Origin: Yponomeuta sedellus
Lineage: Eukaryota > Arthropoda > Insecta > Lepidoptera > Yponomeutidae
Direction: 5' to 3'
DNA: 64,000 nucleotides
Assembly (NCBI GenBank): GCA_934045075.1
Contig: OW203748.1
Span: 1-64,000, forward strand
This document shows positions 30,475-37,669 of the stretch, piece after piece. Below the pieces are notes generated by a model. It searched no databases. It was not told the origin of the DNA and saw only the letters and a list, made by a program, of their open reading frames with translations. Position 1 is the stretch's first letter. Every line of letters begins with the position of its first letter. Position numbers and translations under genes: made by a program.

Positions 30475-30921
30475 GGAATTTTAAAGTATTGATATATTGA
30501 AATTTTATTTTATCCTGTACACTTAGAAATTTAATTTTACTTGGTTTTAACTCAATTTTGTTTATAATATTTCTATTTTAATTTAAATTAATTTTGACTT
30601 ATAATTTTATGTAAATGGGTTTAAAAAAAAAAAAAAAACAAAACAAATATATAAAAGAAAGAGAGAACAAAAAAAAAAAAAAAATATATATATAAATAAA
30701 AAAATAAAAAAAAATATATATAAAAAAAAAAAAAAAAAAACCAACATGAAAGACAAATATTTTAACCCATTAGGCTAAGCAAACATTGAGACATTTTATA
30801 ATACAATTTTACGAATATGACTACTGACTAATATTACATTTTATCATTCCAAAATATTATACAATTTTATCAATTTACATTTTTAACTTTATCATATTAT
30901 ATTTTTAACAGAATGACTTAA

Positions 30922-30953
30922 AGGTTGCCACGAGATAAACGGTGGCAGAACCT
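30922..30953 (+). promoter_or_regulatory. Tel-C 3' terminal hairpin
   Basis: AGGTT-GCCAC pairs with GTGGC-AG-AACCT (one bulge), 10 bases before the tail. It is in the same position as the hairpins of Tel-A and Tel-B. Confidence 0.55.
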
Positions 30954-30980
30954 CGCTCAAACTAAAAAAAAAAAAAAAAA

Positions 30981-31012
30981 CCTAACCTAACCTAACCTAA
31001 CCTAACCTAACC
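30981..31012. repeat. Telomeric (CCTAA)n between convergent elements, 32 bp
   Basis: Poly(A) of Tel-C lies on the left and poly(T) of Tel-S1 on the right, so two elements of opposite orientation meet tail to tail across 32 bases of repeat. Confidence 0.97.
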
Positions 31013-31030
31013 TTTTTTTTTTTTTTTTTT

Positions 31031-31119
31031 GTTGACGGGGGGGAAATCTTCAGAAAGATACCCGACTTCCTGGGGGGAAAGCCGGGTTATGTTGGATTTT
31101 TACCAACTAAAACCCCCCC
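31031..31119 (-). ncRNA. Tel-S1 3' multi-stem fold
   Basis: On the minus strand GGGGGGG (31119-31113) pairs with CCCCCCC (31043-31037). TTTTAGT follows the first strand. P2 is GTTGG/CCAAC (31107-31091), then an ACCCG...CGGGT hairpin. The same order of parts is found in Tel-S2, Tel-S3, N2, Tel-D and the U units. Confidence 0.7.
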
Positions 31120-31467
31120 GGTGGCCCTCTCAGTGCGTGTGGAGGAGGGCTCCGGGATCTCAAAGAACGCACCGGTGCCCTCGCGCACAGTGCTTTCGGC
31201 ACTCCTCCCTACCGGCGTATGCCGGGACAGCCTCGCTCGACGGCAGTGTGCGGCCACCACACACCGCCGCCTCCACGGGGTCGCTTGGAACGGTGGCTCG
31301 AGCCCCCACTCTCGCCACCCACGACCCCAGTCTCCTTTTAGTCGCCTCTTACGACAGGCAGGAGATACCGTAGCCCTATTCTAAGCCCGGGACTACAGGG
31401 CTGGTCCCCCTTTTAGTCGGCTCCTACGACAGGCAGGGGATACCGTAGTCTTATTCTAAGCCCATGA

Positions 31468-34400
31468 CTACAGGGCGTTGGGGCCAGGACGGGGCTGGGT
31501 AGTGCCGCCTCTGCGCCTCCGCCTCCTTGCGGGGTCAGCCCTCTCCCTCTCTCTCTCGGCTTGCTCTTTTTGAGTCATTACGGACTCACAAAATGCCGCC
31601 ACCGCATCCCATTGAGGTTTGCCCTGCACCATGGCCGCCACAACTGCGGGCAGCCGGAGATCTCCCCCGATCACAGCGACGAGGTCTTGCCGCTGCGATT
31701 GCCACGCGGGGCAGATCTCCAAAGTGTGCTGGGCGTCGTCACAGCTGGCGTTGCAATGGTGGCATATTGCCGATTGCTCTCTGCCAATCCTATGCAGGTA
31801 CTCACCGAAGCACCCGTGTCCGGTGAGCACCTGCGTGAGCCGGTAGCTTATCTGGCCGCCTGCCCTACCTATCCAGTCCTGGAAGACCGGCAAAATAGCA
31901 CCCACGACCCTCTGCCGTTGACTGGCCGGCTCAGTTAGTCGCTCTTGCCACTGTTTGAGCGCGTCTTCATGCGCCGCTTGACGCATCAGAGTTATAGCCC
32001 TGGGGGGCAGATCTTCCCCATCCTCCCGCATGCGACGCAGATCGCCGTACACCTTCGCATCCATTGTTGCCAGGATGTCCAGGGGGGGAAGCCTCGACAA
32101 TAGACCCGCCGCTTCGTGGGAGATCGTGCGGTACCCACGCGCCACCCTTATGGCTAGCCGGCGCTGCACGCTTAGCAGTTTTGCTTTGCATGCGCGATTG
32201 CCGGCCAGCTCATCCGCCCAGATTGGCGCACCATAAAGGGCCATGGACCGCACGACCCCCGAGTAGAGCCGCCGAACACTCTCCCGCGGGCCCCCCAGAT
32301 TTGGCAGGATTCGGTGAAGGGCACCCGCTACCTTCTCGATCCGGGGGACCAGGCGGTTGAAGTGCTCGACGAACTCCCAGCGCCCGTCCAGGATGATGCC
32401 GAGGTACTTCATAAACTTCCCCACCCGGACAGTGGCACCACCCACGTGTACCGCAGTGGTAGGAGGTTCCGTGCCCTTGGGGAGGTCGTGGAACCATAGG
32501 GCTTCCGTTTTATGTGGGGCGATCTGCAACCCTAGGGCCTGTATTTTTCGGACCACGCTCGCGACTCCGTACTCGGCGACACGAGTCACACGCTCAAAAT
32601 CATCGCCTTCCGCTAGGACCAATGTGTCATCGGCATAGCACACCAGCCGGACACCGACGGGGAGGGTAATTCGCAGCACCACGTCATACGCGAGGTTCCA
32701 CAGGAGTGGTCCCAGAACTGACCCCTGCGGCACCCCGCAGTACGTGTCCCTGCTATGCGAAGCCCCGTCTCGGCCGGTGTACTCAATGCCGCGGTCTCGG
32801 AGGTAGTCGCCGACGACGCTCTGGAGGTAGTCAGGCAGGCCGTGGTAGGCGAGCGCCTCCCTGATCGCCCTCCAGGGCAGGGAGTTGAAGGCGTTCACGA
32901 TATCCAGACTTATCGCAAGCACCACCCTGCCCCGGGAAACGGCTTCCTGCGCAATGGTGCGGACGCGTAGAATAGCATCTACCGTGGAGCGTCCGTGTCG
33001 GAAGCCAAATTGGCAGTCCGACAGGTCCGGGCCGACGCTCCACAGGTGCAGATTAATACGTTCCGCCACCACCCGCTCAAGGAGTTTGCTCGCCTCATCC
33101 AGCAGGCAGATAGGCCGGTATGCCGAAGGTGAGTCCGCCGGTCTGCCCTCCTTCTTGAGTAGCACGAGCCGCGCCCGCTTCCATTCTGAGGGAAAGCGTC
33201 CAGATCTCAGGCAGTCGCTAAGGTGGCCTCGAAACCGCTCACCAAGGACGCCAAGAGCAAGCACCCAGGCCCGACCCGGGATTCCATCAGGGCCTGGGGC
33301 AGTATTTCGTGCTGCTAGGCGCCTCACGGCTCGATCTAGGTCCTCCTTCCCGACCTCCACGTTCTCGTCCTGGAAGGGCGGCGTTGTCGTCGAAACCGGA
33401 GCATTCAGCAGGCTGTCCGCGGCTCGTGGGAACAGGGTGTCAACAACGTTCACGACGAGGCTGGGCTCGAGGGTCTCTGTCAATGGAGGAACCCACGGTC
33501 TGAGTTTGTCCATGACCATTTTGTATGGACGCCCCCATGGGTCCTCATTGAGGCTGTCCACGAGCTCGCCGTAAGCCTTTTCCTTTGCCTTAGCGACAGC
33601 CCCCTGAAAAGTCACTGTGGCCTCCCGATATACAACGTACGCTGCCAGCCTCTCCTCGGGGGGAGCTCTGCGCCGCCTGCGGGTCCGCAAGTATGCCCTT
33701 CTGGCTGCCAGACACGTCGACCGCAACTCTGCTAGGTCGTCGGACCACCAGTAGGTGGCGATGCGCTCAGCCTGCCTAGCTCGAGGCATCGCAGCGTCGC
33801 AAACCTGGGTCATCCGCTCGCGGAACCATGTCGTCTCTGCCTCCACGTCGGCAGTAACTGGTGGTTCTACCCATGCTGCGGTGTTCGCGGCGGCTATGAG
33901 CAGGTCCCGATCAAGCTTCTTTAACGCCCACCGCTTTGGTTTTGCGACTCCTCGTGTCTGCGTGTCACGGCCGAGACGCACCGCCACATCCATGAGGATG
34001 TAGTTGTGGTCCGACAGAGTCAGCAGCTCCTCCGCAACCCGCCAGCCCGAGACCAGGGCGCTGGCCGATGGGGACGCCCAGGACAGGTCCACTATGGACT
34101 CGCCCTGCCATCGCACACATGTGCTGACCGACCCCTGGTTTAGGAGCCCAAGGTTTAGGCACGCCGCCCAATCCAGGACGGCCTCCCCCTTGGGCTCATC
34201 TCGGGGGCCTCCCCAGGCACATGCGTGGGCGTTAAAGTCCCCGAGAACCAGGACCGGATGAGGCTGGCAGCGGCGGACACATGCCGCGAGCCGGTCCATG
34301 TACCCTTCGAACTGCGCGAGACTGACATTTGGCGAGATATAGCAGCCGACGACTGCAACTCGGCCCCACTGGACAGCCACAAAGCCCGGCCCTTTTTCAA

Positions 34401-34602
34401 GCAGGGAGCATGGCGGAGCCTCCAGTCCTCCTCCCCAGTACACCGCTACAGAGCAGTTGTCATCACCAAACCAGCGGGGATGGACAGCCACCCTGTAGGG
34501 CTCCGCAACAACAGCCAAGGCAATCTTATACTCCGCGAGGGTTTGCAGTAGCAGGTCCTGCGCCCTGCGGCAGTGATTTAGATTGCCCTGGAGGATCTTT
34601 AG
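31468..34602 (-). CDS. Tel-S1 ORF2: APE endonuclease and reverse transcriptase (SART type)
   Basis: A replication protein of about 1044 residues. No ATG exists before the conserved endonuclease start LKILQGNLNHC. The frame is open from just past a TAG near 34645, and the 34602 boundary is set at the LK codons that overlap the ORF1 stop. Starting at the first in-frame ATG would remove the catalytic Asn, so translation probably uses re-initiation or frameshifting. The endonuclease has VVAEPYRV, LGDFNAHA, IVDLSW and LSDHNYI. The reverse transcriptase has APGPDGIPG, SLDIVNAFNSLPW, GVPQGSVLGP and CYADD. There is no RNase H. CHHC...H...C ends the protein. The NAFNSLPW form is the SART signature. 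Confidence 0.9.
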   Translation of the reverse strand, partial: LKILQGNLNHCRRAQDLLLQTLAEYKIALAVVAEPYRVAVHPRWFGDDNCSVAVYWGGGLEAPPCSLLEKGPGFVAVQWGRVAVVGCYISPNVSLAQFEGYMDRLAACVRRCQPHPVLVLGDFNAHACAWGGPRDEPKGEAVLDWAACLNLGLLNQGSVSTCVRWQGESIVDLSWASPSASALVSGWRVAEELLTLSDHNYILMDVAVRLGRDTQTRGVAKPKRWALKKLDRDLLIAAANTAAWVEPPVTADVEAETTWFRERMTQVCDAAMPRARQAERIATYWWSDDLAELRSTCLAARRAYLRTRRRRRAPPEERLAAYVVYREATVTFQGAVAKAKEKAYGELVDSLNEDPWGRPYKMVMDKLRPWVPPLTETLEPSLVVNVVDTLFPRAADSLLNAPVSTTTPPFQDENVEVGKEDLDRAVRRLAARNTAPGPDGIPGRAWVLALGVLGERFRGHLSDCLRSGRFPSEWKRARLVLLKKEGRPADSPSAYRPICLLDEASKLLERVVAERINLHLWSVGPDLSDCQFGFRHGRSTVDAILRVRTIAQEAVSRGRVVLAISLDIVNAFNSLPWRAIREALAYHGLPDYLQSVVGDYLRDRGIEYTGRDGASHSRDTYCGVPQGSVLGPLLWNLAYDVVLRITLPVGVRLVCYADDTLVLAEGDDFERVTRVAEYGVASVVRKIQALGLQIAPHKTEALWFHDLPKGTEPPTTAVHVGGATVRVGKFMKYLGIILDGRWEFVEHFNRLVPRIEKVAGALHRILPNLGGPRESVRRLYSGVVRSMALYGAPIWADELAGNRACKAKLLSVQRRLAIRVARGYRTISHEAAGLLSRLPPLDILATMDAKVYGDLRRMREDGEDLPPRAITLMRQAAHEDALKQWQERLTEPASQRQRVVGAILPVFQDWIGRAGGQISYRLTQVLTGHGCFGEYLHRIGREQSAICHHCNASCDDAQHTLEICPAWQSQRQDLVAVIGGDLRLPAVVAAMVQGKPQWDAVAAFCESVMTQKEQAERERERADPARRRRRRGGTTQPRPGPNAL

Positions 34603-36731
34603 TGAGGCTTTGAACGCAATGCTTCCGTTTCCTCCTGCCGCGGGCTAGGGCCCGGCCGACTCGCCGATGACGAATCTCCCACTGTGGTCTTGGAAGTAAG
34701 AAGGGCCTGCTTCCCTTTCTTCCTGCTCCCTTTTTTAGTCTCGGCGCACCTCTGCCCCAGCTTATGATCGCAGGGCAGTCCACGAGTTGCGCATATCGAG
34801 CACTTCGGTGGAGCGGAGCACGTCGCGGCTTTGTGGTCATCTTCTCCGCAGTTGAAACAATCGTTGCTCCGGTCGACTGTGCTCTTACACCCGTGCCTCA
34901 CGTGACCGACCTCCAGACAACGATAGCACCTTACGGGCTTCTCGGGCAGGTACGTCACGCGTGCAGACGCCCACTCGCCAACTCGCAGTCGGGGTTCCGC
35001 CACTACCTTTCTCACAGCTGTGAGCGGACAGCGAACCCACGCCGTGCCTAACCGGCGTCCGCTTGCTCGTATAGAGCCGACTTTGACGTCGTCAGCGCTA
35101 CAGCCCGCTTTGGCAGCAACTGCCGCCGCCACTTCTGCTGGGGTAACCGACTCGTCTAAATCACTAACCCTCAGTTCGCCAGTCTTTACGGGGCGTCCAA
35201 TCTTGACGGGCAGGGCTGAGAGGGCCTCTCTGAGGCGGCCTGCCAGTTTATCCGCATTGCCAGAGCTTTCCGGACCAACGACCTCCAGCAGAATACCCCC
35301 ATTTCTACCTTTTCTCTGGCGTACGTCGGCGATTCCACACTCTGCTAGTTTTATCCTTTCTTTAGCAGTGGCCATCACCTCCGTGTAGGTAGCTTCTGAG
35401 CCTTGTGCGAGGGTTAGCGTGACAGCTGCAGACTTTGGCGGCCGAGGAGGTTTTGCCTTCAGGTTCGCCTTCTGAGTGGCGGGCTTTGGCGGTGCCTTCC
35501 TCGTCACCCCTTTACCGTTTTTGGCCTTTTTGCCCACAACCTCCGCCCAGGACGTAGTGTGCGGGTTTTCGGAGTGTGAATGTGAACCGGAAGCCACGGG
35601 TACCGGGGGCAAAGGCTCCACAGGTGGCGGTGCCTTTCCCGCTGTCCCCTTCCTCCGTCTTTTCGGTTTCCCCTTAGCACTCGTTAAGGGGAGGGCAGCT
35701 GTTGCCACTTGTTGTAGTCTTTCCGCGGCTTTGGCTTTGGCTAGTGGCGGCGGTGGTGGTGGTGCCTGCCTTTGACTCAGCGGGAGGCGTACGGCCCGGT
35801 CCGCAAAGAGCTCCGCCTTGAAGGACGCTAGCTTGGACTCTATCAATGCCCCGACCTGCTCCAAGAAGGAGCCCTGGGGCTGATGAGTCAGAGCGATCTG
35901 AGATGGAACAGCTGGGGTGTTCGCCCTTCCGACGTCTAGCCGCCGAATGCTTTGCATCTCAGCAGCCAAGGCGGACACCTGCGCCTCAAGCACCGCCAAT
36001 TGAGAGCGCAAGGAAGCATTTTCGCTCTCCAGCTTCTGCACTCTGCTCGGGTCCGCTGATCGCTGCGCCAACTCCTCCATGGCGGCTCTGGCGGTCCTCG
36101 CCGCGACACGTAGCTCCCTTACGAGGAACCCTTTTAGGTTTGTCGATTTGGCAGCTATTGATTCGACCACCGTCATTTTTTCGTTGACCTGAGCACCTAA
36201 GTCAGCTGTAGGCTGATGCCTCATGTGCTCGGCCAGGTCTTCCGCTGCAGGAAGGCTCAAGGACGTGCGCGTGACAGGAGGAGGCTGCGTGAGGTCTACA
36301 CTCTCGTCTAGCGGTGGCCGCTTGCCTCTCGCCTTTTTCGCAGCGCCGCTGGGGGCCACTGCGTTGTCCCTCTTCCTTTTTCTCGCCGAGCTAGATGACC
36401 ATTGTGAGGCCAGCGAGCAGTCAGACTCGTAGTCCGCCTCCGACATTCTCTCCAGCTCTACGACCGCTGGGATGGCGAAACAGCTTGCGATGATACGCTG
36501 TTTCTCCTTTTCTGCCTCATCATATATCTCCTTCTCCTTGTCCTCTACCATCTCCTTCTCCACTTCTACCTTCTCATTCCCTTCCTCCTTCTCCCTATCG
36601 ACATCCAGCATAATTTTGTCCCCCCCAGAATACGTGGGACTGCCCGAGCTAGGAAGCTCGGAGAGGGATTCTCCGACACCGGAGGTGCCGGTACCCTCCT
36701 GGGGTAGTTTCTGTTTAAATTGTGCTGACAT
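34599..36731 (-). CDS. Tel-S1 ORF1 protein (Gag-like, CCHC knuckles)
   Basis: A structural RNA-binding protein of about 710 residues. The start at 36731 (MSAQFKQKLPQEG) is chosen by homology to Tel-S2 (MESVFKEILPQEG); ATGs at 36734 and 36761 are also in frame. An acidic Glu/Lys-rich stretch and a basic SARKRKR motif, a likely nuclear signal, occupy the first 130 residues. A coiled-coil region with ESENASLRSQLAVLEAQVSA follows. Two RRM-like repeats (AVTLTLAQGSEATY; GELRVSDLDESVTP) precede three zinc knuckles: CYRC-GHVRHGC, CFNC-DHKAATC and CSIC-DHKLGQRC. It ends at a TAA lying over the first ORF2 codons, with ORF2 in the -1 frame. Confidence 0.9.
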   Translation of the reverse strand: MSAQFKQKLPQEGTGTSGVGESLSELPSSGSPTYSGGDKIMLDVDREKEEGNEKVEVEKEMVEDKEKEIYDEAEKEKQRIIASCFAIPAVVELERMSEADYESDCSLASQWSSSSARKRKRDNAVAPSGAAKKARGKRPPLDESVDLTQPPPVTRTSLSLPAAEDLAEHMRHQPTADLGAQVNEKMTVVESIAAKSTNLKGFLVRELRVAARTARAAMEELAQRSADPSRVQKLESENASLRSQLAVLEAQVSALAAEMQSIRRLDVGRANTPAVPSQIALTHQPQGSFLEQVGALIESKLASFKAELFADRAVRLPLSQRQAPPPPPPLAKAKAAERLQQVATAALPLTSAKGKPKRRRKGTAGKAPPPVEPLPPVPVASGSHSHSENPHTTSWAEVVGKKAKNGKGVTRKAPPKPATQKANLKAKPPRPPKSAAVTLTLAQGSEATYTEVMATAKERIKLAECGIADVRQRKGRNGGILLEVVGPESSGNADKLAGRLREALSALPVKIGRPVKTGELRVSDLDESVTPAEVAAAVAAKAGCSADDVKVGSIRASGRRLGTAWVRCPLTAVRKVVAEPRLRVGEWASARVTYLPEKPVRCYRCLEVGHVRHGCKSTVDRSNDCFNCGEDDHKAATCSAPPKCSICATRGLPCDHKLGQRCAETKKGSRKKGKQALLTSKTTVGDSSSASRPGPSPRQEETEALRSKPH

Positions 36732-36891
36732 CATTTTTTCTTCGTAACCTCGATATATCATAGATATAGTTTGCGGTACGCCTGCCTGGATGAACCAGAC
36801 AGCCGATGTCTGGACTTAACCCTTTCGGCTCCACGTCGGCCTTATCGGCTTAAGCCCAGTACTGGAAAGCGCCGCGCACGTACCACTTCCA

Positions 36892-36920
36892 GGATTTTTT
36901 ATAGAGGTTTACTCCTCGCA
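36892..36920 (-). promoter_or_regulatory. Conserved 5' UTR block with TATA-like sequence (Tel-S1)
   Basis: Minus-strand GCGAGGAG...CCTCTATAAAAAATCC lies about 300 bases downstream of the 5' end. Matching blocks occur in Tel-S2 (43327-43353) and Tel-S3 (49365-49392) although the surrounding UTRs differ. It may be an internal promoter or a translation element. Confidence 0.5.
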
Positions 36921-37041
36921 GCCCGACCGCCAACGGCAGGGCCCTCGGTCCCGGTGAGTCGGGGTTCCGATCTGCTCACGCAAACCCAGAAGGGCTGCCC
37001 CACCCGGACTCTGTGAGAACAGGGTCCAGGCGACCTCGACT

Positions 37042-37205
37042 GCCAGATTTTTCGCCGCTGGCCAGCAAGATCCCATAAAGAGAAGTTACTGACCAGCGCC
37101 CAGGGTGCACCGGCCCTTGCCACTTACCCTTCCCACTGGTTCAAAATGAATCAGTAGGAACGGAAGCGGAAGGGCACACGGGGAGGTAATCTGGCATCGC
37201 ACCCC
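37042..37205 (-). ncRNA. HDV-like ribozyme at Tel-S1 5' end
   Basis: Minus strand: P1 GGGGTGC (37205-37199) with GCACCCT (37108-37102), the first pair being G-U. P2 is GCCAGATT (37195-37188) with AATCTGGC (37049-37042). P3 is ACC (37187-37185) with GGT (37111-37109). GGG right after P1 can form P1.1 with the TCCCC after P3. P4 is CGCTGGTCAG (37098-37089) with CTGGCCAGCG (37065-37056). J4/2 is GCGAAA, with the presumed catalytic C opposite + base 37054. This is the full HDV double pseudoknot with a long L3 insertion. Such ribozymes are known at 5' ends of R2 and other LINEs, where they free the element RNA from upstream transcript. Confidence 0.82.
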
Positions 37206-37206
37206 C

Positions 37207-37215
37207 AACCTAACC
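37207..37215. repeat. Telomeric AACCTAACC remnant, 9 bp
   Basis: Fewer than two repeats separate the Tel-S1 5' end from the Tel-S2 tail. Confidence 0.95.
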
Positions 37216-37231
37216 TTTTTTTTTTTTTTTT

Positions 37232-37319
37232 GTTGACGGGGGGGAAATCTTCCAAAGATACCCGACTTTCTGGGGGGAAAGCCGGGTTATGTTGGATTTT
37301 TACCAACTAAAACCCCCCC
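37232..37319 (-). ncRNA. Tel-S2 3' multi-stem fold
   Basis: G7/C7 closing stem (37313-37319 with 37238-37244), TTTTAGT, P2 GTTGG/CCAAC, and a CCCG-CTTTC/GAAAG-CGGG hairpin. Compared with Tel-S1, one hairpin pair differs but still pairs. Confidence 0.7.
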
Positions 37320-37669
37320 GGTGGCCCTCTCCGTGCGTGTGGAGGAGGGCTCCGGGATCTCAATGAACACACCGGAGCCCTCGCGCACTGTGCGTAGACA
37401 CCCGACTTCGTCCGGCTCGCGCCTGGACAGCCTCCTTTAACGGCGGTGTGCGGCCACCACACACCGCCGCCTCCACGGGGTCGCTTGGAACGGTGGCTCG
37501 AGCCCCCACTCTCACCACCCACGACCCCGGAGTCTCCGTTAAGTCGCCTTTTACGACAGGCCGGAGATACCGTAGCCCTATTCTAAGCCCGGGACTACAG
37601 GGCTGGGCCCCCTTGTAGTCGGCTCTTACGACAGGCAGGGGATACCGTAGTCTTATTCTAGGCCCATGA

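Larger units (their letters stand above)
24259..30980 (+). mobile_element. Tel-C: TRAS-oriented telomeric LINE with internal deletion
   Basis: An element of about 6.7 kb with a long AT-rich 5' UTR (24259-26041), one fused GC-rich ORF (to 30277), a 3' UTR rich in A runs and AT repeats, and a 17-base tail meeting CCTAA at 30981. The proteins are closest to Tel-D. The 5' end begins CAGTCCCG when the preceding C is counted, similar to the CAGT initiator found at the start of many arthropod LINEs. The ORF lacks the back of ORF1 and the front of ORF2, so the copy is probably mobilised in trans. Confidence 0.9.
31013..37206 (-). mobile_element. Tel-S1: full-length SART-oriented telomeric LINE
   Basis: A complete element of about 6.2 kb on the minus strand: a ribozyme-like 5' end at 37205/37206, 5' UTR, ORF1, ORF2, a 3' UTR of about 440 bases and an 18-base tail (31013-31030) followed on the minus strand by GGTTAGG. 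The 3' UTR has a 66-base block in two copies (31336-31401, 31411-31476; TTACGACAGGCAG and ATACCGTAG motifs). The second copy contains the ORF2 stop. Similar blocks are familiar from the 3' ends of insect R1-clade LINEs. Confidence 0.93.
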
